A stretch of 64,000 nt of DNA from an uncultured Eubacteriales bacterium (GTDB lineage: Bacteria > Bacillota > Clostridia > Oscillospirales > Acutalibacteraceae), in NCBI GenBank assembly GCA_934488615.1, contig CAKSSJ010000008.1, forward strand, positions 1 to 64,000. Reading direction: 5' to 3'. The first letter of the stretch is position 1. The number at the start of each line of letters is the position of its first letter. Position numbers and translations under genes: made by a program. The notes under the pieces were generated by a model. That model saw only the letters and a program-made list of their open reading frames with translations. It was not told the DNA's origin and ran no database searches. Below, piece by piece: positions 16,448-27,300 of this stretch.

Positions 16448-18173
16448 TTTGTCCGCCTCCGTCTGTATTCAAAATGCCGATCCTTTTGCTGTCAATTCTT
16501 ATTTCCTTGTTGCAAACATTAAGAGCGGCAGGCTTGTGTGTAATTATTATGCATGTTCTGTTTTCAAGACCTCTCAAATTTTTGAGAAGCCGTTCCTCCG
16601 TTGCCTCATCAAGCGCCGATGTCGCTTCGTCAAGCAGAAGAATCGGTGCGTCATAGAGTATGGCTCTCGCTATTGCGATACGCTGTATCTGTCCCTCGGA
16701 AAGTCCGAGTCCCCGCTCGCCTACAACGGTTTCAAGCCCGTCGGGAAGCTGAGAAACAAAGTCATCCGAACAGCTCAGCTTGACTGCGCGTTCAATTTCC
16801 TCATCGGTTTTTCCCTCACACATGAAGGTTATATTCTCCCTAAGCGTTCCCGAAAGAAGCATGTTGCCCTGGGGAACATAGGAAAACAGCTTTCTTGTAT
16901 CCCTGTCAACCTGTCTTTCTCCGCTTTCGGTCACAAGCTTTATCGTGCCTTTTTCAGGATACATAACGCCGAGCAGAAGCTTAAGCAACGTGCTTTTGCC
17001 TATTCCCGATATACCCGTTATAGCCGCAAAATCGCCCTTTTCAATCGTTGCGCTTGCATTTTCAAAAATATAATCTCTGTTATATTTGAAGGTTATATCA
17101 TCAAACTTAATACATTTAAGCTGTTCATAGTAATCGTAACGGTCGTCGATATCGTCCTCGGCTTCAAGCTCATCATCATAGTTTTCAATTTCAATAATAC
17201 GCTCCGCCGAGGCGATCACGGCATAGAAGGTAGGTATAACTCCTGCCAACGCGGAAAGCGGCGACTGAATCTGATTGACGAGCTGTAAAATAGCGGTCAG
17301 CTCGCCTATGTCAATAACTCCCCGGTAAACACGGAATCCGCCGAGAACCATCGCAAAAAGATAACCGAGACTGAATGCCATCTGTATTCCCGTGTTTGCA
17401 AAAATGCTGATCGTTGCGCGCTTTATACGAATCCTATAGTTATCTTCCTGAAGCAGGCGCGCTTTATCGGCTATCTGCCTGTAAGCGTTAAACACCTTGA
17501 TTACAAGAGCGCTTGCAATCGACTCCTGGAAGAACGAGCGAACCTTTCCATCCGCCTCCTGCGCCTTTTTGTGAATATTCTTCAGATATTTCCTGAAAAA
17601 GACGGTGGTAATTGCAATCAGTCCGCCTCCCGCCAAGAAAATGACTGCGAATATCCAGTCAAGGCTTACCATTATCACAACGGCAGAAATAAGCTTCGTC
17701 AGAAGCGAAACAACATTCGGCACAAGACCCGTTATGCCGTCGCATATCGTCTGAACGTCCGAGGTCAGGCGGTTGAGCAGATCTCCGCTGTGGTGCTTTG
17801 AAATCTCCGAATAATCTTTCTTTATTATGGATTCAAAAACGCTTGTCCTGATTTTAATTTCAATCTTCGCGCGTGCGCGCTCAAACATGTTGCTGTTAAA
17901 TATTTTCAGCGTTATCTGCAAAAGAACGAGCACCAGAAGATAAATTGCACCGTGTTTGAGCAGTTCAAAATCCCTGCCTGCGGCGCCGTTGACAACGTCC
18001 TTTGTTCCGTATGCAGTCAGTATACCGAAATAAGCAAGTGCGGCACTCAAAACGGCATATAAAAAGACAAAAAGCCAGCTGCCTTTTGATGTCTTTATTA
18101 TCCATTTCAAAGTGGAAACATCACTGACGGAATTATTTTTCCGTGCTTTAGTCTTTTTGTCTTTCAAAATCAT
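16437..18173 (-). CDS. ABC exporter (fused permease and ATPase)
   Basis: A 578-residue type IV ABC exporter half-transporter. The first 330 residues hold six membrane segments; the ATPase has Walker A GISGIGKSTLL, signature LSEGQIQRIAIARAI, Walker B PILLLDEATSALDE and H-loop IITHK. There is no N-terminal C39 peptidase domain, so processing must be done by another protein, plausibly the S26 protease two genes on. A basic tail (KKTKARKNN) precedes TM1. It sits between the kinase and PqqD genes with small gaps. Export of the modified peptide is the inferred role. Confidence 0.92.
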   Translation of the reverse strand: MILKDKKTKARKNNSVSDVSTLKWIIKTSKGSWLFVFLYAVLSAALAYFGILTAYGTKDVVNGAAGRDFELLKHGAIYLLVLVLLQITLKIFNSNMFERARAKIEIKIRTSVFESIIKKDYSEISKHHSGDLLNRLTSDVQTICDGITGLVPNVVSLLTKLISAVVIMVSLDWIFAVIFLAGGGLIAITTVFFRKYLKNIHKKAQEADGKVRSFFQESIASALVIKVFNAYRQIADKARLLQEDNYRIRIKRATISIFANTGIQMAFSLGYLFAMVLGGFRVYRGVIDIGELTAILQLVNQIQSPLSALAGVIPTFYAVIASAERIIEIENYDDELEAEDDIDDRYDYYEQLKCIKFDDITFKYNRDYIFENASATIEKGDFAAITGISGIGKSTLLKLLLGVMYPEKGTIKLVTESGERQVDRDTRKLFSYVPQGNMLLSGTLRENITFMCEGKTDEEIERAVKLSCSDDFVSQLPDGLETVVGERGLGLSEGQIQRIAIARAILYDAPILLLDEATSALDEATEERLLKNLRGLENRTCIIITHKPAALNVCNKEIRIDSKRIGILNTDGGGQIEN

Positions 18174-18183
18174 CTGTCCTTTA

Positions 18184-18891
18184 TCACAACAGTCCCCGAC
18201 TCATTGTTTTGTATGAAAGCTCTGCAGCTTCAAGGCTGATGTTGCATTTTAATTTGTAAATAGGTATCTCCGCCAAAAGCTCATTGAGAAAATCGCAAAG
18301 TAAAACCATTCTGTCAGGATTTGACGGACGAATCGTCTGCGATATGAGCGGACTCAGAGCGTCATCAGGGCTGATTCGTTCAATAGAATTCACTGGGCTC
18401 TGTTCAATGAAACATATTCCGCCAAGCTCCGCCGACGTATTGACATTGATATCATTCTTGCCCGAAAACGGTGTACCGAAAATATAATACTTGCCGTCAA
18501 TTCTCCTGTATGCCGCTTTGTCATCATTGATAATAAATGCTCTGTCGCCCAAAAGCTTCAGCCACAGCGACGTGTGAGTTGACTTACCTGTTGAGCACGG
18601 AGCGGAAAATGAATACGCCTTCCCGTCAACAACGACCGTCGAGGAATGAAGAAACATTCCGTTATATTCAAGCAGCTTAAGATTGAATGCAGAACCGATC
18701 CAAAGATATTCAAGGCCTGCGCCCTCAAGAACATTTTTATAGTATTCGATCTGCTGTTCCATCAAGGAATCGCTGACTCCGATTCTGAAATCAGCCTTTT
18801 CATCGCATCTGTACTTTTCACTGCGTTCCCTGAGCAGAGAATATCTCGGCTCATATTCAACATTAAGCCCCGCAATTTTATAAACAGGCAT
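18184..18891 (-). CDS. HPrK-like kinase (RiPP-associated)
   Basis: A 235-residue protein of the HPr kinase/PEP carboxykinase-like fold. The P-loop is SAPCSTGKSTHTSLW (about residues 94-108), followed by FIINDDKAAYR (acidic pair) and FGTPFSGKNDI. It lacks the N-terminal HPrK domain, like kinases found in lasso-peptide and other peptide clusters, where characterised members phosphorylate or polyphosphorylate a C-terminal Ser of the precursor. It is the first enzyme gene after the precursor, about 120 nt downstream, and 10 nt before the exporter. It is the only recognisable modifying enzyme of the cassette. A Ser/Thr in the core is the likely target. Confidence 0.85.
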   Translation of the reverse strand: MPVYKIAGLNVEYEPRYSLLRERSEKYRCDEKADFRIGVSDSLMEQQIEYYKNVLEGAGLEYLWIGSAFNLKLLEYNGMFLHSSTVVVDGKAYSFSAPCSTGKSTHTSLWLKLLGDRAFIINDDKAAYRRIDGKYYIFGTPFSGKNDINVNTSAELGGICFIEQSPVNSIERISPDDALSPLISQTIRPSNPDRMVLLCDFLNELLAEIPIYKLKCNISLEAAELSYKTMSRGLL

Positions 18892-18962
18892 TTGCTCACC
18901 ACACTTTAGATCTTATTCACATCTACCGCAATCAACACGATAAAAATGAATAAAACCTAAGT

Positions 18963-18993
18963 TCGGCAGGCAACCGCAATGGCTGTCTGCCGA
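18963..18993 (-). terminator. Hairpin between precursor and kinase genes
   Basis: On the minus strand TCGGCAG / CTGCCGA with an inner CAGC / GTTG forms a strong stem 17 nt past the precursor stop. It is followed by only a broken T tract (GGTTTTATTCATTTTTATC). It may be a leaky terminator or a stabilising 3' end that keeps precursor mRNA in excess. Confidence 0.6.
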
Positions 18994-19009
18994 CTCAGCT
19001 TTTAATGAA

Positions 19010-19168
19010 TTAGCCAATAATGAGATCGCTGCCGATACTGTCAGCCGCAGACTTCGATCTTGTGTCAACCGGAGGCTGGCTGGGAGAAGCAGCAGAATTA
19101 CCACCATCTGTAATCTCTTCGATGATGTCAAACTTCTTAACATCAAGCTCGGGCTTGTTGTAAGTCAT
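19010..19168 (-). CDS. RiPP precursor peptide with lasso-type leader
   Basis: A 52-codon gene too short for usual ORF calling. It starts at ATG 19168 with AGAGGGGTG 6 nt upstream and ends at TAA 19010. The N-terminus MTYNKPELDVKKF contains Y3xxP6xL8, the leader motif recognised by RREs of lasso peptides. T20-D21-G22 looks like the Thr(-2)/Gly(+1) cut site of lasso leaders. The remainder, about 31 residues, is Ser/Asp/Pro-rich (NSAASPSQPP, SKSAADSIGSD) and ends LIIG, without Cys. No Asp/Glu occurs at core positions 7-9, so a classical lasso ring is unlikely. It has its own promoter and heads the kinase-exporter-PqqD-peptidase operon. Confidence 0.82.
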   Translation of the reverse strand: MTYNKPELDVKKFDIIEEITDGGNSAASPSQPPVDTRSKSAADSIGSDLIIG

Positions 19169-19268
19169 TTGTTTCACCCCTCTCAAATTTACTCGACATA
19201 GGGCATGAAAATTAAATCAGAATTCTTTTTGTTAACATCTAACTTTCACTACTCCAATATCTATGACA

Positions 19269-19297
19269 ATTTTATCATCATTTCCTGTATATGTCAA
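19269..19297 (-). promoter_or_regulatory. Promoter of the RiPP-like cassette
   Basis: TTGACA (19292-19297), 17-nt spacer and TAAAAT (19269-19274) on the minus strand. The predicted leader before the precursor ATG is about 95 nt; no further structure was recognised in it. Confidence 0.75.
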
Positions 19298-19343
19298 TAC
19301 ATTTAGACCAACATTTTTTTGATTATGCATAATAACAGACAAC

Positions 19344-19367
19344 GGCTCCGTACCGAAGTACGGAGCC
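19344..19367 (-). terminator. Hairpin terminator after the cohesin-like gene
   Basis: Perfect 10-bp stem GGCTCCGTAC / GTACGGAGCC with a 4-nt loop, 20 nt after the stop codon at 19387. The T tract on the minus strand is weak (GTTGTCTGTTATTATG). Confidence 0.6.
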
Positions 19368-19386
19368 AAAATTAGCATTGTTTTTA

Positions 19387-21330
19387 TTAGAATACAACTC
19401 TACCTGTGATATAGTCGCCTGTGAGAGCGAATGTTGTATTATAAGCACGGGTTCTGAAGCCAAGGTTAAGCTTGCCAAGGTTGAAGTTTACCTTAACTGT
19501 CCATACAAGCTCGTCGCCGTCCTCAACGGGAGTCCAAACCTTCTGATCGAATGTACGGGTATTTCCGTCCTCGTCAATAAGCTGGAACTTGAATACATCC
19601 TTGCTTGTTCTAACGATTACATCGTGAGAACCTGAGTAAATCTTACCGTCCATATATGTTCCTGCAGGATACATGTCAGGGATGGAGATTGAATGGATGC
19701 TGAGGTCAAGACCTTCTGTTGCTTCGATTACAAGCGGAAGTGCCTCGCCTGCGAACTCATCGCCATACTTTGCAAATACGGCATACTCTGCTTTTGCAGA
19801 AGTAGCGGCAACCTTGATGTTCCATACTTCATTGTCACCGTCTACAGAAATAACAGCGTCCTCACGGTTGAATGTAAGAGCGTTATCACCCTCGCCTACA
19901 AGACGGATAGCCTTCGGAGAACCGTTAGCAACGATCTTTACGTTAGCGTTTGAGCCGATAGTCGGTGTGCCGATAACGTCAGCGCTTACAAGTGCGTTAA
20001 GAACAAGAGCGTCCTTAGCGTCTGTGATAGCCTTTGTTGCGGCGTCAACTGTTGCCTGCTCATCCTTAGTAAGGTCTCTTGAAAGAGCCGAACCTGCTGT
20101 TACAGCTGAAGCATATGCGCTCCATGAAGAAGCAGTGTAAAGACCTGAAACTGAGCTGTCGAATGCTGCGATAGCGGCATCAAGAGCTGTATAGTCAGCC
20201 TTCTCAACCTGTGCGCCGGCGATAGTAACAGCTGTTCCTGTGATGTCAAGAGTCTTATCGAACTGATATGATTCATCAGCAAGATAGCAAAGACATGCAT
20301 CGGAATCCTTGTCTACACGATAGAACTGCCAGCAAGGAGCAATTGTCTTGCCGATTGCTTCGCACTCATCGTAGTAAGCAAGCTTGTTGTATGTGTACAT
20401 TGCATCGTTTGTGCAGAAAATCTTTGACATTGAACCTGCTGTTGCAGTTTCCTTTGCCTTAAAGCGAAGTGTGATAACCTTTGTGTTGTCGCACTTCATA
20501 GCAGGTGTGCTTGCAACTGTAAGCTTCGGAGCAAGTGAGAAACGGTAGCCTTCGATTCTGTCGTAGCAGTTTTCTTCAGCCTTAACGCCCTCGGGCCACT
20601 CCATGCTGCGCATGTCGCCGTATACCTTAAGGTCATAGTCACCGTAGTGCTTGCCCTCGTTGTACTCCCAATATGTTGAGAAAGCCTCACCAAGCGGATG
20701 AACGCATACTGTTGACGGATCATCAGGCTTAACAACGTCAACGTCCTTCTCTCTGGTATCCTCATTACAGCCTACGATATCAATAACGGTGTTGTCATAG
20801 AATACTGTAGCGTACATGAATGAGAACCAGAAATCTGTTGTAAGGTACATATCAACAGTGAATTCCTCACCGGGTTCAACAACATCCTTGCTTGCAACAT
20901 ACTTAACTGTTGCCTTGCCCTTTGAAAGGTCCTTGTACTCATACCAGAAATCTCTGTATGAGTCAAAGTCGTTGTCCTTCGGAGTCTTCATCTTGCGATA
21001 AAGAGCACCCCACTCAGCATCTGTTGCCGCGTCACCCTTTGCCTCAAGAGCATGGTACTCGTCAATGATCTCTTGCTTCCAATAGTAAAGGTTGTCTTCA
21101 AGAACGTCCTTGCTTGCAGCTGTATCTGCAAGTGTCTCGATCATTCCGAATCTCTTACCTGTAAGCAAAGCGCGGTCAATACGATCCTTCGGGTCTGCGA
21201 TAGCAAGCTCTTCTGCGGGATAAAGCTCTCTGTCTTCATCCGTTATTGTGTCGCCGGCAAAACTGCAAATTGCAAAAGCCGAGAAAGCAAAAATCACAGA
21301 AAGAACAATGCTGATAATTTTCTTTGCCAT
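19387..21330 (-). CDS. Secreted cohesin-like/FIVAR protein
   Basis: A 647-residue exported protein; ATG 21330 follows AAAGGAGG. Signal peptide to about residue 25. Residues about 138-355 begin like a cohesin (VKYVASKDVVEPGEEFTVDMYLTTD, then FMYATVFYDNTVIDIVG) with a long insertion before TLRFKAKETATAG. Residues about 375-443 are a FIVAR-like repeat (ADYTALDAAIAAF..., EQATVDAATKAI). The C-terminus holds two degenerate copies of a beta module of about 70 residues (aligned at VEDGDELVWTVKV and VDGDNEVWNIKV). There is no sortase, SLH or transmembrane anchor. It follows the giant dockerin gene by 53 nt. Binding of a dockerin partner is inference. Confidence 0.7.
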   Translation of the reverse strand: MAKKIISIVLSVIFAFSAFAICSFAGDTITDEDRELYPAEELAIADPKDRIDRALLTGKRFGMIETLADTAASKDVLEDNLYYWKQEIIDEYHALEAKGDAATDAEWGALYRKMKTPKDNDFDSYRDFWYEYKDLSKGKATVKYVASKDVVEPGEEFTVDMYLTTDFWFSFMYATVFYDNTVIDIVGCNEDTREKDVDVVKPDDPSTVCVHPLGEAFSTYWEYNEGKHYGDYDLKVYGDMRSMEWPEGVKAEENCYDRIEGYRFSLAPKLTVASTPAMKCDNTKVITLRFKAKETATAGSMSKIFCTNDAMYTYNKLAYYDECEAIGKTIAPCWQFYRVDKDSDACLCYLADESYQFDKTLDITGTAVTIAGAQVEKADYTALDAAIAAFDSSVSGLYTASSWSAYASAVTAGSALSRDLTKDEQATVDAATKAITDAKDALVLNALVSADVIGTPTIGSNANVKIVANGSPKAIRLVGEGDNALTFNREDAVISVDGDNEVWNIKVAATSAKAEYAVFAKYGDEFAGEALPLVIEATEGLDLSIHSISIPDMYPAGTYMDGKIYSGSHDVIVRTSKDVFKFQLIDEDGNTRTFDQKVWTPVEDGDELVWTVKVNFNLGKLNLGFRTRAYNTTFALTGDYITGRVVF

Positions 21331-21383
21331 AAATATTCCTCCTTTAAAATATCTTAATCCATTCGTCATGGAATTAAGCCGAA

Positions 21384-24300
21384 TTAAGCAAGCCTGCCTG
21401 TTTTCTGGTTAATGGTGGCTTGTTTCTTGACAACGGAATTCAGCGCGATGAAATCGACAGATGCAGGAGCCGATCTTGAAACCAGACATCCCGCCTTCTT
21501 AGCCGCCGCAGAGAGAACAAGGCTCTTCTGAATTGCGGACGAGAGAAGCATCGTGTCGCTTGAATTTATCTGACCGTCGCCGTTTATGTCACCGTAAATT
21601 ACTATTGTATATGTTCCGATGACCTCATTTGTTATGGTTGAAGTTACTGTGATCTTGGTTCCTGTTCCGAGGAATCTTCCGCTGTTGCCCGAATAGCTCA
21701 GCTTAACATTTTCATATGTAACAAAGCTACTCTGGAACACTGCCTTCGTCATATTGATCTTCAAGCCATAGATGTATCCGCCCTTAATAACCATTGTACT
21801 GCCCTCCTTGGCCTCAAACACCGACTTGGCGTCCTCCAATTCAAGGGAGTCAATATAGCCCTGAAGAGTCGATGTCATCTCGTCAACCTCGGACTGTCTG
21901 TCAATCGTAAGTGACATGTTATTTTTGACGGTTTCTTCACGATAAGCATTGATGAGAGCCATTACCTCATCAAAATTCTTATATGTATTATTATAAATTT
22001 CTGAACTTGAATTGTCAAGTAAATCCAGAATTTTTTGAAGTTCTGTATAGTTTGCCAATTTTTTGACCAATTCATTGGTAGCTTTGACGATAATTTGAGT
22101 GTAATCGTCAACCTCGCTCTGTTGCTTGATTGTCAAACCGTATGGGATATTGTCGAGAACCTCCTGCAATGCTGCAACGCTCTCGTCCGTGTACCAACCC
22201 GTATCAATTTTGTTACGGGCATCCGTCGCCGCATTTTCAAGATCGGTGTAATTTGCCGACTTGAGTTCAAGAGCCTTGATTCCGTTTCTTACCGCCTGCT
22301 CGTACATATCTACCTTTTTCTGATCTCTTATATCAAGAGTTCTGTCGATAGATTTAAGCACTGCGTTAAGCGAAGCAACCGTTTCATCGGTATAATATCC
22401 TGTATTGATTGCCGCTTCTGCTTCTGCAACAGCCTCTTCAAGCTTTGTATAGTCCGCCGCGCGGTATTTAAGGTCAGTTATCGCCTGCTCAATTGCCGCT
22501 GCATAACCAGTTACCTGCTCCTGATATCTGATATCAAGACCTTCGACAACCGCATTAAGCTTATCCTGGAGATTCTGCCAGCTTTCAGCTGTATAAATTG
22601 ACGAATCCGTAGGAACCTTGCCCTTTGCCGTCGTGACTGCGCTGTAGTCCGCAGGGTTATATTTAAGTTCGGAAACAGCCTTTCTGATTGCGGCGGCATA
22701 GCCGTCAACCGTTGCCTGTTCGGTAATATCGAGGTTGTAATTAACAAGATTTATTGCACTTCTTACAGCCGCTCTCGACGCCGCAGTGTGGAGTCTTTCG
22801 TCCATCGCAGCGTTCGCCTCTTCGATCGCTTTCTTTACATCGTCATAGTTAGCGCCGATATAATCAAGATCGGTAATAGCGTCCTCAATATCCTGCGCAA
22901 ACTTATTGACCTCTGCCTGATGAGTTATATCGAGACCCTCAACAACGGCATTGATCATATCCTGAAGATGCTGCCAGCTTTCCTCGGTATAAATTGAGGA
23001 ATCTGTCGGAACCTTATCCTTTGCCGCCTTAACTGCGCTGTAATCCGCATCCTTATATATAAGGCCTGCGATAGCCGCACGGATTGCGGGCGGATAAGTG
23101 TCTACGGTTGCCTGCTGAGTGATGTCAAGATCATACTTTATTCCGTCAAGAACCGCTTTGAGCTTTGCAACGGTTTCATCTGTGTAAAGCGTAAGATCCG
23201 AAGGAATTTCTCCCTTAGCCTTTGTGACCTCGCTGTAATCAGCCGAAATAAGTACGAGCGCCTTTATAGCATCCTCAATGTCCTTTGCGAAAGCGTCTAC
23301 CCTGCTCTGCTGAGTTATGTTAAGGCCCTCCACAACAGCATTGAGCTTATTCTGAAGATTCTGCCAGCTCTCTGCCGTATAAATCGACGAATCGGCAGGT
23401 ACCTTTGCTTTTGCCGCTTTGACTGCGCTGTAATCAGCAGCCTTATAGGTAAGACCCTCTCTTGCGGTCTTGATTGCGACAGCGTAACCGTCTACCGTTG
23501 CCTGCTCGGATTTGCTGAGACTTCTGTCAACGGCATTGACCGCGTCGTTGAGAGCTTTGACCGTCTCATCGGTATAAACCGTGAGGTCTGACGGAATCTT
23601 AGCGATTTCGCTGTCAACCTGTGTATAGTCCGCAGGAACAAACTTGATCTCAAGCTTTGAAATTGCATCCTTAATTGCGGCGGCATACGCATCTACCTGT
23701 GTCTGCTTTGTAATGTCGAGGTTATAAACGACCGCATTAACTGCCTTATTGAGGTTTGCAACCGACTCATCGGTGTATATTCCCTCGGCAATTTTTGCAT
23801 TTGCCTCATTAACTGCATTTACGACCTCTGTGTAATCTGCGCCCTTGGTTTTGAGCGCCGCGATTTTGAGTCTGATATCGGAAGCATATTCATCAACGGT
23901 TGACTGATATCTGATATCAAGGTATTTGTCAATTCCGTTCACCGTATCATTGAGCGCCGTTACCGTTTCCTCAGTATAAATGCTGAGATCGGCAGGAATC
24001 TCGGATATCGCCTTGTTTACATCGGTGTAATCCGCAGGCTTGTATTTAAGAACATTTATTGCAGTCTCAATAGCCTCTGCGTATTTATCAACCTGATCCT
24101 GATATCTGATATCAAGTCCCTCTACAACCTCGTTGAGCTTATTCTGTAGATGCTGCCAGCTTTCCTCGGTGTAAAGCGATGAATCCGAAGGAACCTTTGC
24201 CTTTGCGGCAGTGACCTTTGTATAGTCCGCGTTCTTATATTTCAGATTTTTAATTGCATTGTTTATGTTGGTAACATAACCGTCAACCTTGGACTGCTGA

Positions 24301-27300
24301 TCCGCTGTGAGGGTCATGTCGATCTTTTTGAGAACCGAATTAAGCGTTGCAACAGAGAGTGTCGTATACAGTGACAGATCCTCGGGAACAGACGCTTTGG
24401 CAAGCTCGACCTTTGTATAGTCCGCCGCCGCATACTTAAGTCCTGTTATCGCTTTGTCGATTGCGGTTGCGTATCCGTCAACCGTTGCCTGCGATCTGAT
24501 ATCAAGGCTTCTGTCAACGCTTGCGATTGCAAGGTTAAGCGCCGAAAGCGTCTCCGCCGTGTAAAGCGAATAGCCGGGGTGAGCATCGCAGTAAGCGTTG
24601 TTTTCGGCAATTTTGGCATTTGCCTCGGTAATCTTCTGGTCAACTCCCGTGTAGCTTGCGGGAAGATATTCAAGCTTGCTGATTGCCGTTCTTATCGCTT
24701 CCGCATAGCCGTCAACCGTAGCCTGCTGACTGATATTGAGAGTTGGTGTAACAGCCATATATGCATTTGTCAATGCTGCAAGGCTTGCAGAAGTATAAAG
24801 ACTGCTTCCGTTCGAAAGAAGCGGATAAGCTTCATTCTGCGCCGCAGTGACCTCGCTGTAATCAGCCTTGTTTTCGGCAAGTGCCGCGATCGCATTGTTG
24901 ATAGCCGTTGCATATCCGTCAACCTGCGACTGCTTGTTTATATCAAGATTTCTGACAACACTGTTGATAGCCGCCGTGACGTCCGCCCAGTTTGAATAAA
25001 AGGTATCCGCCGTGAATCCGTATGTGCCTGCATATGTTTTCAGAATCTCATCAGCAATTTTATCCGCATTTGCGATTGCCTTATCAACCTCTGTGTAATC
25101 GGCGCTGTTCTTCGTCAGGCTGTCAATTGCAGATCTGACTGCGGCAACGCCTCTGTCAATTTCGCTCTGATATCTGATATCAAGGTCGAGCTTTGATTCA
25201 AGCGATGCAACTGCACTGTCAACCGCCGTAAAATCGCTGTACTTTGAGCGGTCGATCGCATTTGCTTCCGCAATAATATTTATCGCCGCGGTTGTATCGG
25301 CGGGCTTGTATTCGATATTGTCCAGCCAATATCTCAGCGTTGCAACAGCCGCGTCAATGTCGCTTTGTCTTGAAATATCCAAGCCGTGAAGAGCAACAAG
25401 TGCGTCATATGCATTCTTAAGATTTTCAGCAACATCATCAACAATATATGAATGTTTAAGAACCTTATATGCACTCTCAGCCTTAACAGCCTCGGAGTAA
25501 TCGGCTCCGTTTACCTTAAGGTTGTCAATTGCCTTTTTGAGAATAAGAACATATCCGTCAACCGTTGACTGCTCCGTTATCTCAAGGAATGTTCCGACGG
25601 TATAGCCCTCAAGCTCATTATAAATACAGCCTGAGTTTTCAAGAGCCGAAATTACCGCCGCCCAGCCCGAATAGACCTCCGACGCAGGCTTTCCGTAAAC
25701 TATCGGAGTTTCCTCCATTATTTTGTTTACGGTATTGATGTTTGCGATAAGCTCCGTGTAATCCGCTGTTGTATATTCAAGAGCGTCCATAGCCGCCTTG
25801 ATATCCATAGCTGCCTTATCTACCGCAGGCTGATAAAGAACACTGCAATCTGCTGCATAGTTATCAATAAGAGTCTGGAGCTTTGCCCATGAGGCAAGAG
25901 TATAATTGCTTCTGTCCTTTGCCGTTGCCTGCTTATAATAAGCATCGGCAAGAGAATAATCGGCTCTGCGCATCCGGAGATTACCGTAAGCCGTATTAAG
26001 TGCGTTATAGGCAGAGTCAATGTCTGTCTGAGTTACGTTCGGCTTTGCAAGGCATTTTTTTGCATTGATGAAAGCTGTTCTGAAATCCTCCCAGCCTGAG
26101 GAATAATACCACGACTGAGGGTTGTAGCCCTTGAACTCGCCGTCCGCGAGGTTTATCGACATTGTCGTTGGATCAGTTCCGCTGATTTCCTCAATGAGAG
26201 TTCTCAGCGAGCCCTTATCATATGTAATAAATCTGAAGCTGACCGAATGTCCGACATAAACTGCCGACCATCCGCCCGGGGTGTGGTATTTCAAGGAAAC
26301 TGTATATTCCTTTGTGCCCGTATCCTTACACGGACCGACACCCTCAAAATATGATTGCAGGGTTGAATTTATACTTGTTCCCGTTACCAAGATCTGCCTT
26401 GTTGAAAGAGTAAGACCAAGCTCGGAAGCGATAGTTGCATCATTATTCGGGTTGTTTGATGTGTCCTCGGCGCTGAAAGTATTGACGATTCCCGATACTG
26501 TGTAGGCGCTGTCAAGCTTTACGGTAACCTGTTCGTTTATGGCATCGGTATATGTCGGAAGAACAGTGTGGAATCGAAGATTAAGCGACGAAAGAGTTGA
26601 TGTAACGCTCTTATCAATATAAGTTGTTGAAAGCGGACGCGTATTGTTGGCGCTGATGGCAACATTGTAGTTCTTGCTTGCGCTTGTGCCGCCGAAATTC
26701 TTCATCATTCCGAAGTCGGTTGTCCATGCCGACACGCTCGAAGTGAATCCGTTCGTGTTTGTAAAATCAACCGTACCGTCAGGCGTACCGTCATTATAAA
26801 CCGAGCCGTATGTATTCTCGCCGAGAATCATCGTTGCAATATAGGAACGGTTCTTCGTATTGGTGCCGATAACGAAGTTTTCAAACGTTCTCTTTGTTGA
26901 GTAAATACCCGCGGGAGCGGCAATAGCCTCAACGTAAGAAACGCAGTAGGTCTCGTAATTGTTGGTATAGGTCTTTCCGCTGATCTCATTTGTCTCACTG
27001 TATTTGTAGCTGACGGTGAAGGTCAGTGCGGAGCCTACCTCTGCCGTTCCGCCGCTTACGGTCCATGTGTATGTTCCGTTTGAGAAGGCGGGAGTTGAAG
27101 AGGTAAACGTTACCGTTGTATTGTCGCAGGAGATGGTGGGCGTGCTGTCAAGCGTCAAGCCCGGGGTGAAGGATATCTGAGTTGAATAGGGCGTTTCACC
27201 TGCATATGCAATGTTGGCAAACTTACCCGACAGATACGGCACACCCGATTTTGTAGCTTTGACAATAACCGAATTGTTACCCGACGGAGGCTTCAGAGAA

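Noticed and set aside
16437..18173. Peptidase-containing bacteriocin transporter (PCAT)
   Set aside because: The N-terminus is a short basic tail and then membrane segments; no C39 cysteine protease domain is present.
18913..19146. 77-residue open frame over the RiPP precursor
   Set aside because: It runs in another frame of the same strand with no ribosome binding site; the 52-codon frame with AGAGGGGTG and a YxxPxL leader explains the region.
15730..19297. True lasso peptide cluster
   Set aside because: No asparagine-synthetase-like cyclase and no transglutaminase-like B2 protease were found, and the core lacks Asp/Glu at positions 7-9.
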